Assembly: GCF_040436365.1 (NCBI RefSeq) | Contig: NZ_AP026369.1 | Span: 1 to 64,000 of the forward strand | Direction of reading: 5' to 3' | Length of the DNA stretch: 64,000 nt | From: Hydrogenimonas sp. SS33 | GTDB lineage: Bacteria; Campylobacterota; Campylobacteria; Campylobacterales; Hydrogenimonadaceae | In this document: positions 54,022 through 61,776 of the stretch, piece after piece | Numbering within the stretch: the first letter of the stretch is position 1 | Layout: every line of letters begins with the position of its first letter | Program-made: the position numbers and the translations under genes | Notes under the pieces: model-generated | What the model was told of the DNA's origin: nothing | The model's input: only the letters and a program-made list of their open reading frames with translations | Database searches by the model: none

Positions 54022-55242
54022 ATGGGACTCTTCTTCAACCGTAAAAAAAGCGGCAGGTATGCCGAAGCCCTGATACTGACGCTGCTCTATATCGGTGCCG
54101 GATTCTATTTCAATTCCCAGGATCCCTGCTGGATCAAGAGTGATCTGCCCATCCTGACGATTCTGCTTGCCATTATCACGCTTTTTCATGGACTTGGACC
54201 GGGTATTGTCTCACTGCTGACGATCGGTCTGGTCATGAAAGAGGCCTATGCGCAATTCGAAGTGGAAACCTTCCTCTCTCAGTTCGTATTGGTACTTATC
54301 TACGGTGAATTTCACTATTATTGGCAGAAAGTGATCGGAGCGCAGAACTACGAACTCCAATATCTCAACAGAAAATTCGACGAGATGGTGAAGGCTTTCT
54401 ATGCCCTCAAGATTTCCCATGACCAACTCGAAAAGATGTATGTGACCAAGCCGACGAGCCTGAGGAGTTCCCTGGAGATCATCCGACGCGAGAAGAAGGA
54501 GGAAGCGCTTTCCAAATTCATGCTTCTCTTGCAAAAGTCCTATGCGGTTCAAAGAGCCGTGTTGGCTGAACTGGAGAAAAACGTCCTCCATCCACTCGCA
54601 TCGGCCGGCGATGTGGTAGCCGATTACGAAGATCCGCTTGTGCAAAAGGCGATCGAAAAGAAAATGCCGGTCTACATTGCCGAGGATCCGCATACCGAAA
54701 GTGCCTATATCGCCGTGATTCCCGTGATGGATGAGGAGGAGACGAAATGGCTTCTGGCCATCGAAGAGATCCCTTTTCTATCCTACAACAAAGATACCCT
54801 CACGACCATCGCCATATTGGTCCAATATCTCTATTATGAACTGCAGCGTACGGAAATCATCGAACGTGTCGCTTCTCGATTCCGTCTGTTAAACGAGGCG
54901 TTTGTCTACGAACTCCACAGACTTACGGAACTGGAACGGCGTTACCGTGTCGAATCGACGCTGCTGGTATTCAAAACCCGGGATCCACTTCTCTTTCATC
55001 TGTTGAAACAGAAAGTCGAACGGACACTCAGATCTTTGGAAGTGATGACCGAATACAGTGACGAGGGTGTGCACTGTCTCGCCGTGCTGTTTCCGCTCGT
55101 CGACGATTCTGCCGTGGAGGGGTACGTCTCCAGAATCAAGAAGATACTCGCCAACGAAAATCTGGAAGGGCTCGACTATGCCACCTTCGGATTGGCGCAG
55201 CGAAAACTCTACCTTCGGTATATGGGCATCGAAAATGGGTGA
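54022..55242 (+). CDS. pelD: Pel c-di-GMP receptor
   Basis: A 406-residue inner-membrane protein. Four hydrophobic segments lie in residues 14-100, then a helical stalk (about 105-145), a GAF domain (about 150-290) and a degenerate GGDEF domain (about 300-400) without an active-site motif. PelD binds c-di-GMP through an inhibitory-site-like RxxD. Here the corresponding motif appears to be R337-S-L-E340, an Asp-to-Glu change. R371 stands near where Pseudomonas R402 would align. Binding switches on Pel synthesis. pelE overlaps by 8 bp. Confidence 0.9.
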   Translation: MGLFFNRKKSGRYAEALILTLLYIGAGFYFNSQDPCWIKSDLPILTILLAIITLFHGLGPGIVSLLTIGLVMKEAYAQFEVETFLSQFVLVLIYGEFHYYWQKVIGAQNYELQYLNRKFDEMVKAFYALKISHDQLEKMYVTKPTSLRSSLEIIRREKKEEALSKFMLLLQKSYAVQRAVLAELEKNVLHPLASAGDVVADYEDPLVQKAIEKKMPVYIAEDPHTESAYIAVIPVMDEEETKWLLAIEEIPFLSYNKDTLTTIAILVQYLYYELQRTEIIERVASRFRLLNEAFVYELHRLTELERRYRVESTLLVFKTRDPLLFHLLKQKVERTLRSLEVMTEYSDEGVHCLAVLFPLVDDSAVEGYVSRIKKILANENLEGLDYATFGLAQRKLYLRYMGIENG

Positions 55243-56176
55243 TCTCTTCCAGTCCGAACCGGGATTTGTATGGCTCTTTCTTCTCTATCTGCTCATCTCC
55301 GCGGCGGCCGCATTCGCCGCCGCTATCTTTCTCAAGAAAGAATATCCGAATCAGCGGCGGGGCGTGTTTCTTTTTTTTCTCCTCTTCAATCAGTCGATGC
55401 CTGTCATTGGCCTCCTCTTTACGGTGTGGGTCGTCTGGTATCTGAAGCATGTGGAGTATCCCCGGCAGCTTCACAAAGTCGAACTTCTCGATCTGGAAGA
55501 GTTCGCCATCTCCTTTCCGGAAGTTCGCAGGTCCTTCGGTGAGGGGGCAATGCTGCTGCTTTTTGAAAACGACCAGATTCCGCCTCAGATGAAGATTCGT
55601 GCGCTTACCTCCTTGGCGAACGAACTCTCCAGAAACAATCTGGAGATCATCAAGCTGGCGCTTTCTGACCGTAACGACGAAGTGAGACTTTTTTGCTTTT
55701 CGGTCGTGGACAAGCTGGAGAAGAGAATCAACGAACAGATCACCATCGAGAGGGAACGTTTCGAAAAAAGCTCTTTGGAAAAGGATAGAGTCGACACTGC
55801 CGAACGGCTCGCCAAGCTATACTGGGATCTGGTCTATTATGCCCTCTCCGATGAGGTGCTGGAAAAATTCATGGTAAGGGAATCGAAGAGATTCGCCCTT
55901 TTCGTGCTGAAACACCGTTATGCCAGCCGGGAGATGCATACACTGCTCGGCAAGATCTATCTCTATGAAAAAGATTATGAAAAAGCGGCTCAGGAGTTTG
56001 CCCTGGCCATTGAACTGGAAGAAGAAACAAGCGGATTTATCGCCCCCTATCTGGCGGAGGTCTTCTATATCAGACGCAATTTCGTATCCGTCAAATCGTT
56101 GATAAACAGTGACGAAGATATCATGCTCAATCCCAAACTCTACCATGTGGCACAAATGTGGAGAGGCGTGTCATGA
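55235..56176 (+). CDS. pelE: Pel membrane/TPR protein
   Basis: A 313-residue protein with two N-terminal transmembrane helices (about residues 12-34 and 45-70, the latter ending VVWYLKH). A cytoplasmic helical domain follows with HEAT/TPR-like repeats, including KYASREMHT-like and LGKIYLYEKDYEKAAQEFAL (a good TPR). PelE joins PelD, PelF and PelG in the inner-membrane synthase complex. I start at the ATG overlapping the pelD stop, which places the first helix near the N-terminus. It overlaps pelF by ATGA. Confidence 0.88.
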   Translation: MGDLFQSEPGFVWLFLLYLLISAAAAFAAAIFLKKEYPNQRRGVFLFFLLFNQSMPVIGLLFTVWVVWYLKHVEYPRQLHKVELLDLEEFAISFPEVRRSFGEGAMLLLFENDQIPPQMKIRALTSLANELSRNNLEIIKLALSDRNDEVRLFCFSVVDKLEKRINEQITIERERFEKSSLEKDRVDTAERLAKLYWDLVYYALSDEVLEKFMVRESKRFALFVLKHRYASREMHTLLGKIYLYEKDYEKAAQEFALAIELEEETSGFIAPYLAEVFYIRRNFVSVKSLINSDEDIMLNPKLYHVAQMWRGVS

Positions 56177-57684
56177 CCCTTCCCACGAGTGAGAGTGTCG
56201 ATATCATGATTCTCGCCGAGGGGACCTACCCCTTCGTTCGGGGAGGGGTTTCTTCCTGGATACATCAGCTTATTACAGGTATGCCCGATCTCACTTTCGG
56301 TATCACTTTCCTTGGATCGAGACCCGAAGAGTATGGCGGCATCCTCTATGAGCTTCCGGAAAACCTGCACCATCTCGGGGTGTACTACCTTTTCGAGGAG
56401 CAGGAGGAGGTTTCGGCGCCCCATAGGGATATGGATGGTCGCGCCCTGGAAAAGGTGAATGCCCTCCATCGCTGGTTCAAAAAACCCGAGGGGGAGATAC
56501 CGGAAACGATGCGTTCGCTCTCTTTTTATCTGGAAGAGGCGACTTTCGCACATTTCATGTACGGGAAAAGGGCCTGGGAATATATCCGGGAAGTCTACTT
56601 CGCCAATGCATCGGATGTTCCCTTCATCGACTATTTCTGGACATTGAGAAATATGCACAGGCCCATCTGGGTATTGGCGGAAATTGCCGACACGGTGCCG
56701 GCGTGCTCGATTTTTCATGCGCCGTCCACGGGATATGCCGGATTTCTGGGGGCATTGGCAAGTTACCATTACAACCGCCCCATGCTTCTGACGGAACATG
56801 GCATCTATACCCGCGAAAGGAAGATCGACCTTCTCGGTGCGGACTGGATCGCCTACCACAAGCCCGCACTTCTGATGGAGAACGAAGAGTTCAACTATGT
56901 GAAGGAGATGTGGATCCGTTTTTTCGAAAAGATCGCCGATTTTGCCTATGTACGAAGCCAAAAGATTATTTCGCTCTACCCCGGGGCGAAAGCGGTACAG
57001 ATACTCTTCGGGGCAGAGGAAAAGAAATGCGAAGTGATTCCCAACGGTGTGGACGTGGACGGCCTGTCGGCACTCGTCTCCCAACGGCCGGAGGAGGTGC
57101 CGAAAGTCATTACATTGATCGGGCGTGTCGTGTCTATCAAAGATATCAAGAGTTTCATCCGGGCCCTTCGCATCGTAGCCGATTCGATGCCCGAAGTAAA
57201 AGGGTGGATCGCGGGCCCGATGGATGAAGATCCGGAATACGCAAAAGAGTGTATGGATATGGTCAATGCACTGAAGCTCGAAGAGAATATCGAATTCCTG
57301 GGATTCCGCAATATCAAAGAGATATTGCCCAAAAGCGGACTGCTGACACTCACTTCCATCAGCGAGGGGATGCCGTTGGTGGTCCTGGAGGGCTTTGCGG
57401 CAGGAGTCCCCGCCGTTACCACCGATGTGGGAAGCTGCCGCGACCTGATCTACGGAGGCCTGGATGAAGAGGATATCGCCATCGGCGAGGCGGGCGCCGT
57501 GACGAAGATCGCCAATCCGGCGGAATTGGCGGAAAACTATCTCAAAATTCTCAATGACAGGGATGTTTGGGAGAGGATGCAGCAGAATGCACAGCGGCGC
57601 GTCGACCGATACTATCGTCAGGAGACGTTTCTTCAAAAGTATCGAGACCTTTACAAAGAGTTGGAAACGACATGGCAGGCATAG
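56173..57684 (+). CDS. pelF: Pel glycosyltransferase (GT4)
   Basis: A 503-residue cytoplasmic GT-B glycosyltransferase. The N-terminal AEGTYPFVRGGVSSWIHQLI is characteristic of PelF. The C-terminal domain has IPNGVDVDGL, TLIGRVVSIKDIKSFIRAL and the donor-binding SISEGMPLVVLEGFAAG (E-x7-E). It polymerises N-acetylgalactosamine-rich Pel from UDP-sugars. It overlaps pelE by 4 bp and pelG by 13 bp. Confidence 0.95.
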   Translation: MTLPTSESVDIMILAEGTYPFVRGGVSSWIHQLITGMPDLTFGITFLGSRPEEYGGILYELPENLHHLGVYYLFEEQEEVSAPHRDMDGRALEKVNALHRWFKKPEGEIPETMRSLSFYLEEATFAHFMYGKRAWEYIREVYFANASDVPFIDYFWTLRNMHRPIWVLAEIADTVPACSIFHAPSTGYAGFLGALASYHYNRPMLLTEHGIYTRERKIDLLGADWIAYHKPALLMENEEFNYVKEMWIRFFEKIADFAYVRSQKIISLYPGAKAVQILFGAEEKKCEVIPNGVDVDGLSALVSQRPEEVPKVITLIGRVVSIKDIKSFIRALRIVADSMPEVKGWIAGPMDEDPEYAKECMDMVNALKLEENIEFLGFRNIKEILPKSGLLTLTSISEGMPLVVLEGFAAGVPAVTTDVGSCRDLIYGGLDEEDIAIGEAGAVTKIANPAELAENYLKILNDRDVWERMQQNAQRRVDRYYRQETFLQKYRDLYKELETTWQA

Positions 57685-59045
57685 GTTTCGAGCTTCGTAA
57701 AGTACTCAAAGAGGACAGCATTCTCTCCCTCGGCAAGGTCTACGGATATGCGGCACTTCTGAGTTCCGGTCCATGGGTTATTTCGATCATTGCCATCATC
57801 GTCGTCGGTTTTATCAATGTCGCCACCATGGGAAGAATGAACGACACGGTACAGTTTCAGATCGTTGTCACCTACGCCATCGCCCTGGCGTCCAGCCTCA
57901 TCATTACGGGTTTTGTCCAACTCCCCTTTACCCGGTATATCGCAGACTTGATATTCGCCCATCAGGAGGAGAAGGTGCTTCCCTCCTACTTCGGCACCAT
58001 ATTCATGGCCTGGCTGGCGGGGATTCCTTTTGTCGTGCCGGCTGTGATCTATGTCTTTCCCGATGAAGATATCGTTTTTAAACTGAATGTCGTCTCCATT
58101 TTTCTGGTACTTTGCGGCGTATGGATCTCCAACATTCTGGCCACGAGTCTGAAATACTACAAAGGTGTTTTGTGGGCTTATGTGGTCAGCTACGGTCTCA
58201 TTGTCCTGCTCTCTTATATGGCTGGCGGCAATGTGGACCATCTGCTGACCATCTTTTTCCTTGGCAATGCACTTCTCTTCGTATGGCTCTTCATCCTGAT
58301 CGTCAAACATTACAAGGGAAACAAATTTCTCGACTTCGGATTCTTCCTCAACAAAAAGTTCTACTGGACACTGGGGATTGCCGGCCTTTTCTACAATCTG
58401 GGCTCCTGGGTCGACAAGTTCATTTTCTGGTACTACCCCTCCACCGGATATCCTGTCATCGGAAAACTTCACGCCTCCATCCTTTACGACCTTCCCATCT
58501 TTCTGGCCTACCTCTCGATCGTTCCGGGCATGGCCATATTCTTTTTCAGACTCGAAGCCGATTTTGCACAGAAATATGAACTCTATTACGATGTGGTCAG
58601 AAATGACGGTACGCTGGAAGTGATCGAGCATTACCGTGACGAAATGATCCGGACGATACGCCACGCGATCAGGGAGATCATTATCATCCAGGGGATCATC
58701 GATATCATCCTTTTTATGTTTGCCCCTCAGATTTTCTCGTTTCTGCACATACCACAGCTCTATATCGGGCTCTTTTACATTTTGACGGTGGGTGCGATGC
58801 TGCAGCTTGGATTCATGTCCGTTCTGGCGATCCTCTACTATCTCGACAGGAGGAGGGAAGCGATGTGGCTTTCCATCCTCTTTTTCGTTCTCAATGCCCT
58901 TTTCACGTTCGTTTCCATCAAACTCGGACCGCCTTTTTACGGCTATGGCTATGCCCTCTCCCTTCTCATAAGTTTTGCCTGGAGCCTCAAAGTGGTCCGA
59001 GACGAAATGGAGGATCTCGATTATGAGACGTTCATGCTTCGCTAA
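57672..59045 (+). CDS. pelG: Pel polysaccharide inner-membrane transporter
   Basis: A 457-residue polytopic membrane protein with about 12 helices, of the PST/MOP flippase-like family. The start MAGIGFELRKVLKEDSILS is the conserved PelG N-terminus, followed by GPWVISI, TGFVQLPFTRYIADLIF, WVDKFIFWYYPSTG and SIVPGMAIFFFRLEADF. It moves nascent Pel across the inner membrane with PelD, PelE and PelF. The ATG at 57672 lies within the pelF end. It overlaps pelA by 23 bp. Confidence 0.95.
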   Translation: MAGIGFELRKVLKEDSILSLGKVYGYAALLSSGPWVISIIAIIVVGFINVATMGRMNDTVQFQIVVTYAIALASSLIITGFVQLPFTRYIADLIFAHQEEKVLPSYFGTIFMAWLAGIPFVVPAVIYVFPDEDIVFKLNVVSIFLVLCGVWISNILATSLKYYKGVLWAYVVSYGLIVLLSYMAGGNVDHLLTIFFLGNALLFVWLFILIVKHYKGNKFLDFGFFLNKKFYWTLGIAGLFYNLGSWVDKFIFWYYPSTGYPVIGKLHASILYDLPIFLAYLSIVPGMAIFFFRLEADFAQKYELYYDVVRNDGTLEVIEHYRDEMIRTIRHAIREIIIIQGIIDIILFMFAPQIFSFLHIPQLYIGLFYILTVGAMLQLGFMSVLAILYYLDRRREAMWLSILFFVLNALFTFVSIKLGPPFYGYGYALSLLISFAWSLKVVRDEMEDLDYETFMLR

Positions 59046-61776
59046 ATGGTTTCTTCTTTTCCTCTTTCCTCTTCTCCTGTGGGGTGGAGGCGTTCATAAA
59101 AGCGCCATCTTCTATTACGGCAGCGACATCTCCTGGCCGTTGGTAGGCGCTCATGACTATATTGTCGTCCAGCCCGATCACATCGATGAATACACCCACG
59201 GTTTCAGGACCTATCGAAACAAGGTCTACGCCTATGTCAGTGTCGGTGAGGCGGAGGAGGGCCAGTGGTACTATTCCAAGATAGAGAAAAAGTGGATTAT
59301 CGCCCGAAACGGGGCATGGAAGAGCGATGTGATGGACCTGGCCAATCCTGCCTATCGTCGATTTTTCCTCGACAGGGTCATCGGCCGCCTGAAGCAGCGA
59401 GGCTTCGAGAACCTCTTTCTCGACACTCTCGACTCCTACCGTCTTGCGAAGCTCACAGAGAAAGAGCGAGAGAGGCAGCGAAAAGGCCTCGTGGCGTTGA
59501 TAAAGGGGGTCAAAGCACGTTGGCCCGATACGAAGATCATCCTCAACCGCGGTTTCGAGCTCATACCAGAGCTAAAAGGCATGGTCGTCGCGGTGGCGGC
59601 CGAATCGCTCTACCGGGGCATCGGTGGAAAAGAGCTTCGCTACAGGCCCGTGAAGGCGAAGGAGAGAGAGTGGCTTTTGGCCCGTATGAAGAAGGCGGCG
59701 GAAAAGGGCCTGGATCTCATCGACATCGAGTATCTGCCGCCCGAAAAGCTCGCCAAAGAGGGGCCGAAACTTCTTGAAAAAGTCTCGGATCGCGGGATCA
59801 TAGGGTATGTGACGGACAGGGACCTGCTCCATTACGGGATCACCGTCAATAAGGTGGCAAAACGGGAAATATTGATGCTCTACGACGGAACTTCCTATGC
59901 CAGGGAGTACCAGGCGGCACACCAGTACGGTTCCCTCCCTGCCGAATATCTCGGGTATGTGCCGATTCTGGCGGATATCCGTCACGGTTTGCCCCCTCAT
60001 GCATGGGAGAGATATGCCGGTGTGGTCGTCTGGCTCGACCGTCCCTATGCCCATCCGAAAAAATTGGCGCGGTGGATCGTAGAAAACGCTTCCGAAGGTT
60101 TGAAAACTCTCATCCTGGGAATTTCTCCCTTCCCCTACGATACCAAACAGGCTTTGGCGATGCTGGGTATGGATGCGGTAAAAAACAGCGAAGCGATGGA
60201 AACCTTTCACGTCGGTTCGGTCCAGGCCGGCAAAATGATGAATTACGAACAGAAGATTTACCCCAAATACCACGAGACGTTGCTTCGGCCCAAAAACGGT
60301 CGAGCCCTCTATTCCTATACCAACGGAGAGGGGGAGAGGGACGTTCTCGCTGCCCTGATGCCGTGGGGCGGTTTTGCATTGGACGAAGCTTCGATGGTGG
60401 AGTTCAACGGAGACAATATATGGACGGTAAACCCCTTCGAACTCTATGAACGTGCTTTGAAACTTCCCTCTATTCCGATACCCGACCCGACGACTGAAAA
60501 CGGCAGGCGCCTCCTCTTCACCCATATAGATGGTGATGCCTTCATAGACAGAGTGGAGTGGGACCAGAGCCGTTTCGCGAGTGAGGTCATCCGAGACGAA
60601 ATTTTGGCCCGTTACCCGATTCCCCACTCCGTTTCCATCGTGGAGGGTGAGATCGCTCCCTATGGCCTCTATCCCGCTATTTCCAAAAAGATGGAAGCGA
60701 TCGCCAGGTCGATCTACCGTCTTCCCAATGTCGAAGCGGCTACCCACACCTTCTCCCATCCTTTCGTCTGGGGTGCGATAGACGAAAAAGGCGACCTGCC
60801 TCTCAAGTACCGCCTTCCGATCGAAAACTACCATTTCTCTGTCGACAGGGAGATAGAGGGATCGCTGGCATATATCAACACGAAACTGCTCCCCCCTTAC
60901 AAACCGAAGGCGAAGACCGTTTTCTGGTCGGGCGACTGCCTGCCGACCGAAAAGATTCTCGATTATGTCTATCGGCACGACCTGCTGAATATCAATGGTG
61001 GGGATACCTATATCACGAAAGCGCATCCGTGGCTGTCGCTCGTCTCCCCCTATGGCATCCGGAAAGGGCCCTACTGGCAGATTTACTGTGGAGAGCAGAA
61101 CGAAAATCTCTACACCAACGAATGGCACGGCCCTTTCTGGGGTTTCAAAAACGCCATTCAAACCTATGAAATGACCGACTACCCCAAGCGTTTCAAACCG
61201 ATAGACATCTATTACCACTTCTATTCCGGTTCCAAGCGGGCCTCTCTCAATGCCCTGAAAACAGTTTTCGACTGGGCCATGAAGCAGGATGTGATGCCTA
61301 TCTATACCACCGAATTCATTCCCAAAGTAATGGCGTTTTACGACACCTCCATCGAACGCCTGGAAAATGGGTGGAGAGTCCATGGCCTGGGGGCACTGAG
61401 GACCCTCAGGCTCCGTGGAGGAGAAACTCCCGATATTGCCCGAAGCGAAGGTGTCGTGGGGTACCGAAAGCTGCCCCAGGGACTCTACCTCCACCTCTCC
61501 GGTTCCGATGAAATTTCATTACACGAGGGGCCAACCGAGGGGGTGGGCGCCTACCTTCTTTCGTCCAACGGAAAAGTGGGCGGGTACAGGAAACGACCTG
61601 ACGGTTTTTCCATCGACCTCATGGCCCATGTGCCGCTGGAGGCGGTGATTAAAATGGGAAAAGAGTGCCGTGTCGTCGCCTCGCCGCTGCATCTCTCCCT
61701 GCGCCGCCAGGAGGGTAGGGTCTATTTGCGATACCGGACAGTAAAAAGGGCTCATTTCGATGTCCAATGCCCCTAA
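59023..61776 (+). CDS. pelA: Pel periplasmic hydrolase/deacetylase
   Basis: A 917-residue exported protein. The signal peptide contains FLLFLFPLLLWGGGVH. The N-terminal glycoside hydrolase domain (about residues 25-275, GH166-like) has AIFYYGSDISWPLV, YAYVSVGEAEEG and NLFLDTLDSYRLA. A central Rossmann-like region follows. The polysaccharide deacetylase domain starts near residue 500 with LLFTHIDGDAFID (metal Asp pair) and continues THTFSHPF (H-x3-H). A beta-rich C-terminal part ends the protein. PelA partially deacetylates and can cleave Pel in the periplasm. The length is close to the Pseudomonas protein (948). Confidence 0.94.
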   Translation: MRRSCFAKWFLLFLFPLLLWGGGVHKSAIFYYGSDISWPLVGAHDYIVVQPDHIDEYTHGFRTYRNKVYAYVSVGEAEEGQWYYSKIEKKWIIARNGAWKSDVMDLANPAYRRFFLDRVIGRLKQRGFENLFLDTLDSYRLAKLTEKERERQRKGLVALIKGVKARWPDTKIILNRGFELIPELKGMVVAVAAESLYRGIGGKELRYRPVKAKEREWLLARMKKAAEKGLDLIDIEYLPPEKLAKEGPKLLEKVSDRGIIGYVTDRDLLHYGITVNKVAKREILMLYDGTSYAREYQAAHQYGSLPAEYLGYVPILADIRHGLPPHAWERYAGVVVWLDRPYAHPKKLARWIVENASEGLKTLILGISPFPYDTKQALAMLGMDAVKNSEAMETFHVGSVQAGKMMNYEQKIYPKYHETLLRPKNGRALYSYTNGEGERDVLAALMPWGGFALDEASMVEFNGDNIWTVNPFELYERALKLPSIPIPDPTTENGRRLLFTHIDGDAFIDRVEWDQSRFASEVIRDEILARYPIPHSVSIVEGEIAPYGLYPAISKKMEAIARSIYRLPNVEAATHTFSHPFVWGAIDEKGDLPLKYRLPIENYHFSVDREIEGSLAYINTKLLPPYKPKAKTVFWSGDCLPTEKILDYVYRHDLLNINGGDTYITKAHPWLSLVSPYGIRKGPYWQIYCGEQNENLYTNEWHGPFWGFKNAIQTYEMTDYPKRFKPIDIYYHFYSGSKRASLNALKTVFDWAMKQDVMPIYTTEFIPKVMAFYDTSIERLENGWRVHGLGALRTLRLRGGETPDIARSEGVVGYRKLPQGLYLHLSGSDEISLHEGPTEGVGAYLLSSNGKVGGYRKRPDGFSIDLMAHVPLEAVIKMGKECRVVASPLHLSLRRQEGRVYLRYRTVKRAHFDVQCP

